Shown in pieces: positions 1-6,694 of a stretch of 8,297 bases of DNA. Within the stretch, counting starts at the first letter, position 1. Each line of letters opens with the position of its first letter. The notes beneath the pieces are model-generated. The model ran no database searches. It had not been told where the DNA came from and saw only the letters and a list, made by a program, of their open reading frames with translations. The position numbers were made by a program, and so were the translations under genes. The DNA comes from Candidatus Aegiribacteria sp. (lineage in GTDB: Bacteria; Fermentibacterota; Fermentibacteria; Fermentibacterales; JCC-6), in assembly GCA_030600975.1 (NCBI GenBank), contig JAUVUL010000047.1:1-8297 (forward strand), given 5' to 3'.

Positions 1-449
1 AGGGTGTCTTCAACAACCTGATTCTTAACCTCGATTACGCTGATAAGCTCAACGAAGAACCTACAGGAACAGGATACCGCGAAGGAATGTTTGGAGGCGA
101 AACGGTCGCGCTGCCTCCCGGCTCTTCACTTAGCTGTAGCCGTATCGCCCCGGGGGACGTTTCATTTGAGGATATGATCAAAAGTATCGACAGAGGAGTG
201 ATCGTGATTGGAGTTCTCGGCGCTCACTCGGGCAACATTCTCAACGGTGATTTTTCGGTGGGGTTAAATCCGGGATTCTACGTTGAGAATGGAGAGATTA
301 CGGGTAGAGTCAAAGACGGAATGGTAGCCGGTAACGTTTACGATGTTCTGAAGAATATCGAATCCATAGAGAACCGCCTCCACGATTCTAGCATGGGAGG
401 TAAGTACCCCTCAATTCTTCTTGATGATGTCAGTGTAGCTGCTAAGTAA
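1..449 (+). CDS. pmbA: TldD/PmbA family protein, TldE(PmbA)-like, C-terminal part (5' truncated by window edge)
   Basis: The reading frame is open from the first full codon at base 3 to the TAA at 447-449. This gives 148 visible residues of a protein that in this family is usually about 450 residues, so the start lies outside the window; the ATG at 87 is internal. The visible part matches the C-terminal domain of the TldD/TldE family. It contains GVLGAHSGN, then NGDFSVG, GFYVENGEI and AGNVYDVLKNI. The pattern of an NG/TGDFS segment followed by an ENGEI strand is that of the TldE (PmbA) half; TldD carries the HExxxH zinc site and a different C-terminus. In E. coli TldD and TldE form a heterodimeric metalloprotease that acts on unfolded or modified peptides such as microcin B17 precursor and CcdA; TldE contributes no metal site. 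A tldD partner would be expected upstream but is out of view. Family assignment is firm; the TldE subclass is inferred from the tail only. Confidence 0.87.
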   Translation, partial: GVFNNLILNLDYADKLNEEPTGTGYREGMFGGETVALPPGSSLSCSRIAPGDVSFEDMIKSIDRGVIVIGVLGAHSGNILNGDFSVGLNPGFYVENGEITGRVKDGMVAGNVYDVLKNIESIENRLHDSSMGGKYPSILLDDVSVAAK

Positions 450-487
450 CGACCACGCCAATATGGCACAACAGGCTCGATACGAAA

Positions 488-520
488 GACCGGACGGTGA
501 CACATTTCCACTGTCCGGTC
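488..520 (+). terminator. strong hairpin after pmbA, possible terminator
   Basis: GACCGGACGGTG (488-499) pairs with CACTGTCCGGTC (509-520), giving a 12-bp stem with one G-T wobble and a 9-base loop. It lies 38 bases after the pmbA stop. The bases following it (ATTAAATGTG) are A/T-rich but contain no run of T, so it is not a textbook rho-independent terminator. It could instead be an mRNA 3'-end stabiliser or part of the hsp20 leader control. Confidence 0.45.
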
Positions 521-573
521 ATTAAATGTGTATATAGCATTCCTATAGAGAATCATTTCTTCTGGGAAGTTTC

Positions 574-611
574 TTGCTCCTCTAATTGTTAGCTGCAAAT
601 GAAAGGAGGCA
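574..611 (+). promoter_or_regulatory. candidate ROSE-like RNA thermometer covering the hsp20 ribosome-binding site
   Basis: The hsp20 Shine-Dalgarno sequence AAAGGAGG (602-609) can pair with an upstream strand carrying TTGCTCCTCT (574-583). The proposed pairs are 575-577 with 609-611, then 578-581 with 604-607, and 583 with 602, leaving G608 bulged and one C-A mismatch. TTGCT fits the UYGCU motif that defines ROSE thermometers, where it faces the ribosome-binding site of small heat-shock genes with a non-canonical G as the temperature-sensitive point. A small hairpin, CTTC-TGG-GAAG (559-569), lies just upstream, as the accessory hairpins do in ROSE leaders. The pairing is seen in the sequence; the thermometer function is inference from the motif plus the identity of the downstream gene. 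Confidence 0.4.
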
Positions 612-616
612 GTATT

Positions 617-1045
617 GTGAGAAATGATGATAGCAGAAGACGAGGACGCTACTTATCCCCTATGGAGATTGTTCTCAGGAGTATTGCTCCGGAGTTTGAT
701 GTCTTCAACAGTGAACGTGATTGGGCTCCCGAGGTTGATATAACTGAAGATGCTGAAACCATTGTTGTAAGGATCGAGCTTCCAGGCATGAACAGGGACG
801 ATATAGAAATTGATATCGCGAACGGAGTGCTTTCCATCGTGGGAGAGAAGAAGAATGAGACAGAAGATAAGAACATGACCTGGCACCGCAGAGAGGTCAG
901 GTACGGATGCTTTTCTCGTTCGTTCACTCTTCCCACAGAGGTCAATGGTGATGAAGCCAGGGCATCTTACGAAAACGGAGTGCTGAAGATAGTCCTTCCC
1001 AAGGAAGAGAAAGCTCTTCACAGGAAAATCAAGATAGAAGGCTAA
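617..1045 (+). CDS. Hsp20 / alpha-crystallin family small heat-shock protein
   Basis: This is an ATP-independent holdase chaperone that binds unfolding proteins in the cytoplasm and keeps them refoldable. The product has 142 residues, typical of bacterial Hsp20. The alpha-crystallin domain runs from about residue 36 to 130. It begins at DWAPEVDI, continues through IELPGM (53-58) and RSFTLP (101-106), and ends with the family signature A-x-x-ENGVLKI (116-125). The C-terminal IKI at 138-140 is the I-x-I anchor used for oligomer assembly. I chose the GTG at 617 because AAAGGAGG at 602-609 lies 7 bases in front of it. The in-frame ATG at 599 has no ribosome-binding site and overlaps that SD itself; it would add six residues. 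The gene appears monocistronic, with a terminator directly after it. Its leader can fold over the SD, suggesting translational heat control. Family assignment is secure; I give no specific symbol because ibpA, hspA and similar names are not separable here. Confidence 0.94.
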   Translation: MRNDDSRRRGRYLSPMEIVLRSIAPEFDVFNSERDWAPEVDITEDAETIVVRIELPGMNRDDIEIDIANGVLSIVGEKKNETEDKNMTWHRREVRYGCFSRSFTLPTEVNGDEARASYENGVLKIVLPKEEKALHRKIKIEG

Positions 1046-1061
1046 TCACTTTCAGGTCTTG

Positions 1062-1090
1062 AGGGCAGGCTCAGACCTGCCCTTTTATTT
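1062..1090 (+). terminator. intrinsic terminator of hsp20
   Basis: AGGGCAGG (1062-1069) pairs perfectly with CCTGCCCT (1076-1083) around a 6-base loop, and TTTTATTT follows. It starts 17 bases after the hsp20 stop. The stop codon of the convergent radical SAM gene (1085-1087) lies inside the T-rich tail, so the hairpin also sits just past that gene's end. In the minus direction there is no T-run, so termination there would be weaker. Confidence 0.85.
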
Positions 1091-2617
1091 CCCTGAGTGC
1101 TCAGAAATGAACCCGCCGAATCTCTTCCTCTGGCTCCTGCAGACACCTCTTTTTTTCAGGACTCTATACATGGGACTGAACAGGGACAGGAACCATTTGA
1201 TGGGAACTGATTCCATGACTGCGGCAAATGGTTTCCATGATAAGAATCTGATAACGCAGTTCGGAACCCTCTTGTTGACAAAAAGAAACAGAAGATTCAG
1301 ATAACTGAAACCCCTGTCATGATCTTCCTTGAGATGGGATGCCTCTGTTCCGGATATTATTCCATCTTCCAGGGCCTTCTGGAAAAGTGCTATGCCCGGG
1401 AAAAAAGTAAGAGAAAACAGCTGAAGGACAAAAGGTCTTGGAAGTTCAAGAACCCCCCTGAGAGTGATAAGTATATCATCCAGACTTTCCCACGGGTTCT
1501 CAAGTATTATATCGTAAGTGGGGCACAATTCGGAAGGACCGATCCTTTTCACTGTCCAGGCAAGCTCCAGCAGTTTCTCCCTGCTGAAGTACTCTCTCCC
1601 GTAAATCCGGTTTGTGGATAGGGACAGAGACTGAATGCCGATTTCAGTCCTTCTTAAACCAGCATCGAAAAGTATTGAGAGCTTTTCTTCCCCGGAGGAT
1701 AGTACGCTCAGAAGAGAAAAAAACGTACAGTTGATTTCTTTCTTGTATTCTTCACGGAAGTGGCTGAGCTGCTCATTACTGGCACTTGCGAAATCATCGT
1801 CCATGAAGTTAATCCTGTTGAACCAGGGGAATCTTGTGCGTATGGACCTGATTTCTTCAATAAGATTATCCACGCTTCTCCGCCGCACTGTCTTAAATCC
1901 GCTGTACAGGATTCTGTAATGATTATTGATACAGTAGGCGCAGTGATGGGGACAGCCGCGGGTCCACATGGTTTCGTAAATAAGATGGTGCGGTTCATTG
2001 AAATGTACACGACCGCGGACCATTTCCTTCAGAATGTCCTCGCTCAGGGGAAGAACCTTCCTGCCCACAAGAATGTACTGGTCTTCAATATCGTAATCGG
2101 GAAAGGGGATTTCATCAAGATCGGATATGGGTTCTCTCACCGGATTGCGGTGTTCTCCCTGTTCGTCCCTGAACCATATGTTTCTGACATGGGAAGGTCT
2201 GACTCCCTTCTGAAGAGTGTTCACAAGTTCCAGCAGGGCATCTTCTCCTTCTCCAACGCATACGTAATCTGCAATATCCATACATTCTTCAGGAGCTACA
2301 GTGGGGTGTATCCCCCCCCATACTACGGGAAGATCGATTATTTTCCTTATTCCCCGGGTTAGATGTGTCATCTTAATGAAGTAGTTGGTCATGAGAGACA
2401 TGCCCAGAAGATGAAAACCGTCAGCAAGCGCGGCAACCTGTTCAATAACTTCGTCGGGGTAATTGTTTACGAAATCAATACCGTTTTCCATCATGCTTTC
2501 CAGGTCAGGAAGAAAGATCTGCACAACCGAGTGTCCGCCTGCCTTGAGATAGGATGAAAGCAGCCGGGTACTCAGTGATGTAATATCCAGATAGGGAGAA
2601 ATAAGCATTATTTTCAT
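1085..2617 (-). CDS. B12-binding-domain radical SAM protein
   Basis: The protein has about 510 residues. The N-terminal third (about 1-135) looks like a cobalamin-binding Rossmann domain of the kind found in this superfamily. It has a KIMLISPYLD opening strand, a GGIHPT loop (101-106) and VGEGE (121-125); it lacks the DxHxxG base-off histidine motif, which is common in the radical SAM versions. The radical SAM core follows, with the iron-sulfur ligands in TRGCPHHCAYC (Cys 222, 226, 229). After that come DDDF and a TIM-barrel-like segment ending near residue 410. The C-terminal 90 residues are hydrophobic and then basic and cannot be assigned. Members of this class perform methylations, ring contractions or C-S chemistry on varied substrates; the reaction here is unknown. 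I chose the ATG at 2617 because the domain starts there, AAAGGG lies just upstream, and a promoter candidate predicts a transcript start near 2671. An upstream in-frame ATG at 2662 would add 15 residues but has no SD. The gene is alone on its strand, convergent with hsp20 and divergent from the following operon. Confidence 0.9.
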   Translation of the reverse strand: MKIMLISPYLDITSLSTRLLSSYLKAGGHSVVQIFLPDLESMMENGIDFVNNYPDEVIEQVAALADGFHLLGMSLMTNYFIKMTHLTRGIRKIIDLPVVWGGIHPTVAPEECMDIADYVCVGEGEDALLELVNTLQKGVRPSHVRNIWFRDEQGEHRNPVREPISDLDEIPFPDYDIEDQYILVGRKVLPLSEDILKEMVRGRVHFNEPHHLIYETMWTRGCPHHCAYCINNHYRILYSGFKTVRRRSVDNLIEEIRSIRTRFPWFNRINFMDDDFASASNEQLSHFREEYKKEINCTFFSLLSVLSSGEEKLSILFDAGLRRTEIGIQSLSLSTNRIYGREYFSREKLLELAWTVKRIGPSELCPTYDIILENPWESLDDILITLRGVLELPRPFVLQLFSLTFFPGIALFQKALEDGIISGTEASHLKEDHDRGFSYLNLLFLFVNKRVPNCVIRFLSWKPFAAVMESVPIKWFLSLFSPMYRVLKKRGVCRSQRKRFGGFISEHSGK

Positions 2618-2677
2618 AGAACCCTTTTTCATAGTTAATGATGATATAAAGGCATCACACATAACAAAGTAGAGGAA

Positions 2678-2707
2678 ATGATAACAAATGAGAAACTAAC
2701 AAGTCAA
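2678..2707 (-). promoter_or_regulatory. candidate sigma-70-type promoter for the radical SAM gene
   Basis: On the minus strand TTGACT (2707-2702) is followed after 18 bases by TATCAT (2683-2678). Each differs from the consensus TTGACA/TATAAT at one position. Transcription would start near 2671, about 54 bases before the chosen ATG at 2617 and only some 9 bases before the unlikely upstream ATG at 2662. The 2618-2771 gap is the divergent control region of the two flanking transcription units. I found no equally good promoter for the rightward operon; TATATT at 2741-2746 is a possible -10 without a matching -35. Confidence 0.42.
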
Positions 2708-2771
2708 CCGCACCAGCAGGATTTAATCAAATCAACTTACTATATTCAATTAACTGTAGAAGGAGAGCATA

Positions 2772-3347
2772 GTGAAGTTTCATGATCTTGCAGAAGAGAA
2801 CAGGTCAGTAAGAAGATTTCGTGAGGACGAAAAAATTACGGAGCAGCAGCTTTTGACATTTATCGACTCAGCCCGTCTTGCCCCCTGCGGGGCGAATCTC
2901 CAGCTCCTTCGCTTCACGCCTGTCACTGAAAGAAGACACTGCTTACGTATTTTCCCCGCGCTGAAATGGGCTGGTTACCTTGAAAACTGGAATGGTCCTG
3001 AAGAAGGAGAAAGACCTCCGGCCTATATTATCATTCATGCCCCGATCGGCGAAAGACGTCATATTCCGGTGGATGCAGGGATTGCTGCCGCGTATATAGT
3101 TCTTACCGCCAGGGAATCCGGTTACGGGTCGTGCATGATAATGAGTTTTGACGGAAAACTGCTGGAGGAAGCCGCAGGCACCCCCGATGGGTATCTCCCC
3201 TTTCTGATAATTGCCCTTGGTATGCCCGGTGAGGAAACGGTACTTGAGGAAGCTGATGGAGACATCAGGTATTACAGAGACGCGCAGGACAGGCACCACG
3301 TTCCCAAGATTGCCCTTGATGATCTAATTGTACCAGTGAAGGATTAA
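2772..3347 (+). CDS. nitroreductase-family flavoprotein
   Basis: The protein has 191 residues, a usual length for the FMN-dependent nitroreductase family. It begins at GTG 2772, supported by AAGGAG at 2760-2765 with 6-base spacing. The family marks are RSVRRF (11-16), which contacts the FMN phosphate; the helix SARLAPCGANLQ (33-44), in the position of the usual APSxxNxQ segment; DAGIAAAYIVLTARESGYGSC (101-121), matching the second FMN-site helix; and IIALGMPGEE (146-155). The tail RYYRD...HHVPK is that of the anaerobe subgroup with an extended C-terminus. Such proteins are usually homodimeric and transfer hydride from NAD(P)H to nitro groups, quinones or other acceptors; the natural substrate cannot be read from sequence. 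It is the first gene of a four-gene operon, and its stop (3345-3347) is 11 bases before the next likely start. Family assignment is firm; substrate is unknown. Confidence 0.9.
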   Translation: MKFHDLAEENRSVRRFREDEKITEQQLLTFIDSARLAPCGANLQLLRFTPVTERRHCLRIFPALKWAGYLENWNGPEEGERPPAYIIIHAPIGERRHIPVDAGIAAAYIVLTARESGYGSCMIMSFDGKLLEEAAGTPDGYLPFLIIALGMPGEETVLEEADGDIRYYRDAQDRHHVPKIALDDLIVPVKD

Positions 3348-3348
3348 T

Positions 3349-3353
3349 GGAGG
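3349..3353 (+). promoter_or_regulatory. ribosome-binding site that decides the aminopeptidase start
   Basis: GGAGG at 3349-3353 is 5 bases from ATG 3359. It overlaps the alternative ATG at 3347, which shares a TAATG junction with the upstream stop and has AAGGA only 3 bases away. The spacing favours 3359. Confidence 0.6.
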
Positions 3354-3358
3354 ACGGA

Positions 3359-4612
3359 ATGTTCAGTTCAGAAGTTTATACGCGGCGTAGAAGCAGGTTG
3401 ATCGAAATAATGCCGGAGGAATTCCTTATTATTGTTCCTCCATCAACTTCGAAGTCCACCAGCGCTGACGGTCAATATCCATACACTCCAAACATGAACC
3501 TTGTTTACCTTACGGGAATTGATCAACCCGGGACATGGCTTGTCATCCATCGCAGAGCGGGCATGGATGCCCGGGAGGACCTTTTCATCGATGCCTACGA
3601 TGAAACCCATGCCAAATGGATCGGGACAGTACTTACAAAGGATGAGGCCGCCGAAAGGACCGGTATTGAGAAGATCTCATTCAACAGCACAGTTGAGAAA
3701 TGGATAGACAGAATAATAATGCGCTGGGGGATAGAGAATGTATGGGTTGATTTCCCGGTCGCAGGAATTACAGGGGACAGCGGCAGACGACTGGAATTTG
3801 CCAACAGGCTGATATCCTCTTACCCTCACCTGAAATTCAGGAGACTTTCGGGGGACATTTTCCGCCTTCGGATGATTAAAGAACCTGAAGAACTGGAAAC
3901 CCTGAAAGAGGCAATTAATATTACCCACAGGGGTTTTCTACGTGCCCTGAAGGCCCTGAAACCGGGAATGCTCGAGTACGAGTTCGAGGCGGAGCTTCTT
4001 CACGAATTCATGAAAAACGACGAGAAGATTCCGGCCTTCCCCGCTATTATTGCCGGCGGAAGCAGGGCCACATGTCTTCATTACGTTGACAATGACAAAC
4101 CACTTGAGGACGGGACACTTGTTCTTCTTGATTTCGGCGCAAGGAAGGATTACTACAACGCTGATATTTCGAGAACCTTCCCGGTGAACGGCAGGTATAC
4201 AGAAAGGCAGAGGGAGCTCGTTGAAATGGTTATCGAGGTACAGGAGGAGGCGATCCGCCTTCTGAGACCGGGAAAGCTCCATTCCGAATGGAACCGCGAA
4301 GTAAAGGAATTCTTTGCGGGAGTCCTGATGAAAAAGGGCTTCATTGAGAATGAGGAAGATATAGAGAAATTTTTCTATCATAATATCGGGCATCACATAG
4401 GGTTGGACACACATGATGAGAACGTCATAAGTGATGAGCTGAAGGCAGGCATGGTACTTACCGTCGAGCCGGGTTTCTACTCGGAGGATGATGGGATAGG
4501 GATAAGGATAGAGGATGATGTTCTCATAGGTGAGAAAGAGAATATCTTACTCTCGGCGGATATTCCAAAGTATCCTGATGAGATAGAGGCATTGATGGCA
4601 AAGGAGGGCTGA
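3359..4612 (+). CDS. pepP: Xaa-Pro aminopeptidase, peptidase family M24B (PepP-like)
   Basis: This is a cytoplasmic dinuclear-metal (usually Mn) aminopeptidase that removes an N-terminal residue preceding proline. The 417-residue product has a creatinase-type N-terminal domain (about 1-165), including the typical NMNLVYLTGI segment, and a C-terminal pita-bread domain. All five metal ligands of family M24 can be placed: Asp258 in LLDFGA, Asp269 in ADISRTF, His345 in HNIGHHIGLDTHD, Glu370 in VEPGF and Glu385 in RIEDD. His341 and His352 correspond to the proton-shuttling histidines of E. coli PepP. The enzyme should therefore be active. It is the second operon gene; the tadA start follows its stop after one base, which suggests translational coupling. 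An ATG at 3347 would add four residues. The prolidase alternative (PepQ) is less likely because the N-terminal domain and overall length fit PepP better, but dipeptide specificity cannot be excluded. Confidence 0.92.
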   Translation: MFSSEVYTRRRSRLIEIMPEEFLIIVPPSTSKSTSADGQYPYTPNMNLVYLTGIDQPGTWLVIHRRAGMDAREDLFIDAYDETHAKWIGTVLTKDEAAERTGIEKISFNSTVEKWIDRIIMRWGIENVWVDFPVAGITGDSGRRLEFANRLISSYPHLKFRRLSGDIFRLRMIKEPEELETLKEAINITHRGFLRALKALKPGMLEYEFEAELLHEFMKNDEKIPAFPAIIAGGSRATCLHYVDNDKPLEDGTLVLLDFGARKDYYNADISRTFPVNGRYTERQRELVEMVIEVQEEAIRLLRPGKLHSEWNREVKEFFAGVLMKKGFIENEEDIEKFFYHNIGHHIGLDTHDENVISDELKAGMVLTVEPGFYSEDDGIGIRIEDDVLIGEKENILLSADIPKYPDEIEALMAKEG

Positions 4613-4613
4613 A

Positions 4614-5096
4614 ATGAGACTTACTGAAATGGACGAATACTGGATGAGAACCGCTCTTGAAAAGGCTGAAGAAGCCTTTCAGGCGGGAGAAGTTCCCGTT
4701 GGAGCCGTTCTTGTGGAATCGTCAGGCAGGCATTTCGCTGACCGTAACAGGACAGCTGAGACGGGAATGCCGACCTCACACGCCGAACATCTCGTAATAA
4801 CGGCAGCGGCGGAGGACAGGGAGGACTGGAGACTTGAGGGCTGCGTCCTCTATTCCACCCTTGAGCCCTGCCTGATGTGCGCCGGCCTGGCTGTGTTGTC
4901 CCGGATACCCAGGATAGTGTATGGGGCCCCGGATAAGCGTTTCGGCGCGTTCGGGTCGGTTACTGATATTCTCAAGATGCCTGGTCTCAACCACTATCCC
5001 GAAGTTTTAGGAGGATGTTATGAGGACGAATCCGCCAGGCTTCTGAAGAAATTTTTCCGTCTGGGAAGGGAAAAGAAAACAGGAAAAAAGGGATAA
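4614..5096 (+). CDS. tadA: tRNA-specific adenosine deaminase TadA
   Basis: TadA converts A34 to inosine at the wobble position of tRNA-Arg(ACG), allowing CGU, CGC and CGA to be read by one tRNA. The 160-residue protein has the cytidine/deoxycytidylate deaminase fold with the zinc site intact: HAE at 56-58 (His ligand and catalytic Glu) and PCLMC at 85-89 (two Cys ligands). EVPVGAVLV at 26-34 and GAPDKRFGAFGS at 104-115 are the other conserved TadA blocks, and the basic C-terminus (REKKTGKKG) is usual. It starts at ATG 4614, one base after the upstream stop, with GGAGG at 4603-4607. An alternative ATG at 4629 has no better signal. The usual DPTAHAE block reads MPTSHAE here, a mild change that leaves the catalytic residues. 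A guanine deaminase is the main alternative but fits the C-terminal blocks less well. Confidence 0.93.
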   Translation: MRLTEMDEYWMRTALEKAEEAFQAGEVPVGAVLVESSGRHFADRNRTAETGMPTSHAEHLVITAAAEDREDWRLEGCVLYSTLEPCLMCAGLAVLSRIPRIVYGAPDKRFGAFGSVTDILKMPGLNHYPEVLGGCYEDESARLLKKFFRLGREKKTGKKG

Positions 5097-5098
5097 AG

Positions 5099-6694
5099 AT
5101 GACAAGCATGCTTTTAGTCTTTCTGGTTTCGTTTCCGGTGAGAATAGCTGTTCTGGGAGACAGAACGGGCAGGCCGGATGATGCCGAGTTCGAAATAGCT
5201 GTCAACGCGATAGTCGAGATGTCACCGGATATCGTTCTTTCCGTTGGAGATTTCGTTGAGGGCGACGGTGATGTTGAAACAGCGGTTGAGGACTGGGAAA
5301 ACATCCTCCCTATGCTCCAAAGGCTTACCAAAACCTTTCCCTTCGTATACACGCCTGGAAATAACGATATCTGGAACGAGGAAACCGCAGAATACTGGAG
5401 GCAGTACACCGGGACCGAACCCTCAAGGACGGAGGAGATACTCGGCATCACGTTCGTAGTCTGGGATTCTTCAATTGAATACGAATTCACAGCAGAAAAC
5501 CTTGAAACTGTGAAAGAACTCATAAACGGAATAGATACAAATACCCCCTGGATCTTCGTTACACACAAACCATTCTGGTTCATGGCCTACCAGGATTCAG
5601 CCACTGTAAGTGATTTCAAAGACATCATGGAGGAAACTGCCCCCCTTGCGGTTATTGGCGGACACATTCATCTCTTCGCCGCCGAGCGAGTGAATGGGAT
5701 TCTGTACATATCCGCCGGACCGTCCGGCAGTGCTGTTCCGGAACCCGACCCGGAAAAAGGTAATTTCACTCAACTGGGATGGATGACTGTCTGGCCTGAC
5801 TCGGTTGCATTTGTTGTTATTGACGCCAGGGGAGTCTACCCTGAAAGCATCAATACCGGTGAAGAAATGAACCTTGCTTATCTATACGAGAAACAGCTTA
5901 TAAGGGCGAGATCCCTTGAACAGGAACTGGAATCCGCAATCATGACCCTGGTTCCCCTTGAGGACCGGACTCGTACGGTGACTCTGGATGTTAATCCGGG
6001 AACCTGGAATCTGAACCCCGTAACGCTGGAAGTGGTACTTGACAGCCAACCGGTGGAACTTCTCTTCACGCAGTCCCCTGAGGGCAGCCCTTACCCTTCA
6101 CCTGAAATAACCGTAAGCCTGGATTACGGCAGCAGAGACAAAGAGCTGCAGTTCAGTTATTCATGGCAGGTTCTACGTACAGCTAACGCCTTCTATTCGG
6201 AAGCCGTACTTGATGGAAAAGGGTCGGAGGGAGAGTACAGGGCATCATTCCATTCGAATTTCGCAGATTTTTCAGGTCAGCCGACGCCAATTCCGAAAAC
6301 GGATTTCGTGGCTGCCACAGACGGAGAAAAACTTTACATTTTCATGGAAATGGCAGACTGTCCTGAAGAAAATGAAGACTACGGAGGTTTCATTTTCAAC
6401 TCGCTTGAAGGCTCAGTCCTGTGGTTGAAGGTGTTTAGAGACGGCTCGTCGGAAGCACTGATATTCACCTCTGAAGGAGAGCTGATCGACTGGGAAGGCG
6501 GCTTCGACACCAGTGTAATGATTACCGAAAACGGCTGGTGTCTCGAACTGGCCGTTGATATCGCTCTTCTTGAGCAAGAGGATGATCATGCATTTGTGCA
6601 TGTATACAGGTCCGCAGGAGAAGATTTTGGTACCTGGGTATATCCCATCGATTTCGATCCTTCTTCAATGGGGAGGATCTGGCTGCAGCAATGA
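5099..6694 (+). CDS. calcineurin-like phosphoesterase with C-terminal CBM9/DOMON-like domain, probably exported
   Basis: The protein has 531 residues. The N-terminal domain (about 14-245) is a calcineurin-type metallophosphoesterase: GDRTG (20-24), GDFVEG (50-55), GNND (87-90), THKP (155-158) and GGHIH (187-191) mark the metal site in the right order. Two positions depart from the general pattern: the DxH of motif I is D-R-T, as I recall for a GDRTG subfamily, and the catalytic histidine of GNHD is Asn89. A linker with a short helix (about 255-285) and a beta-rich segment (about 290-360) follows. The C-terminal 165 residues resemble carbohydrate-binding module 9/DOMON-like domains, with SEAVLDGK, FVAATDGEKLYIFMEMAD and ENGWCLELAVDI. 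The N-terminus has a short hydrophobic stretch (MLLVFLVSF) without a basic n-region, so export is plausible but not proven. The likely start is ATG 5099, two bases after tadA; ATG 5108 is possible. It is the last gene of the operon. Substrate is unknown. Confidence 0.84.
   Translation: MTSMLLVFLVSFPVRIAVLGDRTGRPDDAEFEIAVNAIVEMSPDIVLSVGDFVEGDGDVETAVEDWENILPMLQRLTKTFPFVYTPGNNDIWNEETAEYWRQYTGTEPSRTEEILGITFVVWDSSIEYEFTAENLETVKELINGIDTNTPWIFVTHKPFWFMAYQDSATVSDFKDIMEETAPLAVIGGHIHLFAAERVNGILYISAGPSGSAVPEPDPEKGNFTQLGWMTVWPDSVAFVVIDARGVYPESINTGEEMNLAYLYEKQLIRARSLEQELESAIMTLVPLEDRTRTVTLDVNPGTWNLNPVTLEVVLDSQPVELLFTQSPEGSPYPSPEITVSLDYGSRDKELQFSYSWQVLRTANAFYSEAVLDGKGSEGEYRASFHSNFADFSGQPTPIPKTDFVAATDGEKLYIFMEMADCPEENEDYGGFIFNSLEGSVLWLKVFRDGSSEALIFTSEGELIDWEGGFDTSVMITENGWCLELAVDIALLEQEDDHAFVHVYRSAGEDFGTWVYPIDFDPSSMGRIWLQQ

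Noticed and set aside
338..598. Minus-strand 86-codon frame across the end of pmbA and the following gap
   Set aside because: It is antisense to the well-supported pmbA tail, contains both arms of the 488-520 hairpin, and shows no recognisable domain or ribosome-binding site.
1760..2362. Plus-strand 200-codon frame inside the radical SAM gene
   Set aside because: It is the antisense shadow of the radical SAM gene, whose CxxxCxxC and GGIHPT motifs fix the true strand.
4987..5583. Minus-strand 198-codon frame over the tadA/phosphoesterase junction
   Set aside because: It overlaps two genes identified by catalytic motifs and is serine-rich low-quality sequence typical of an antisense frame.
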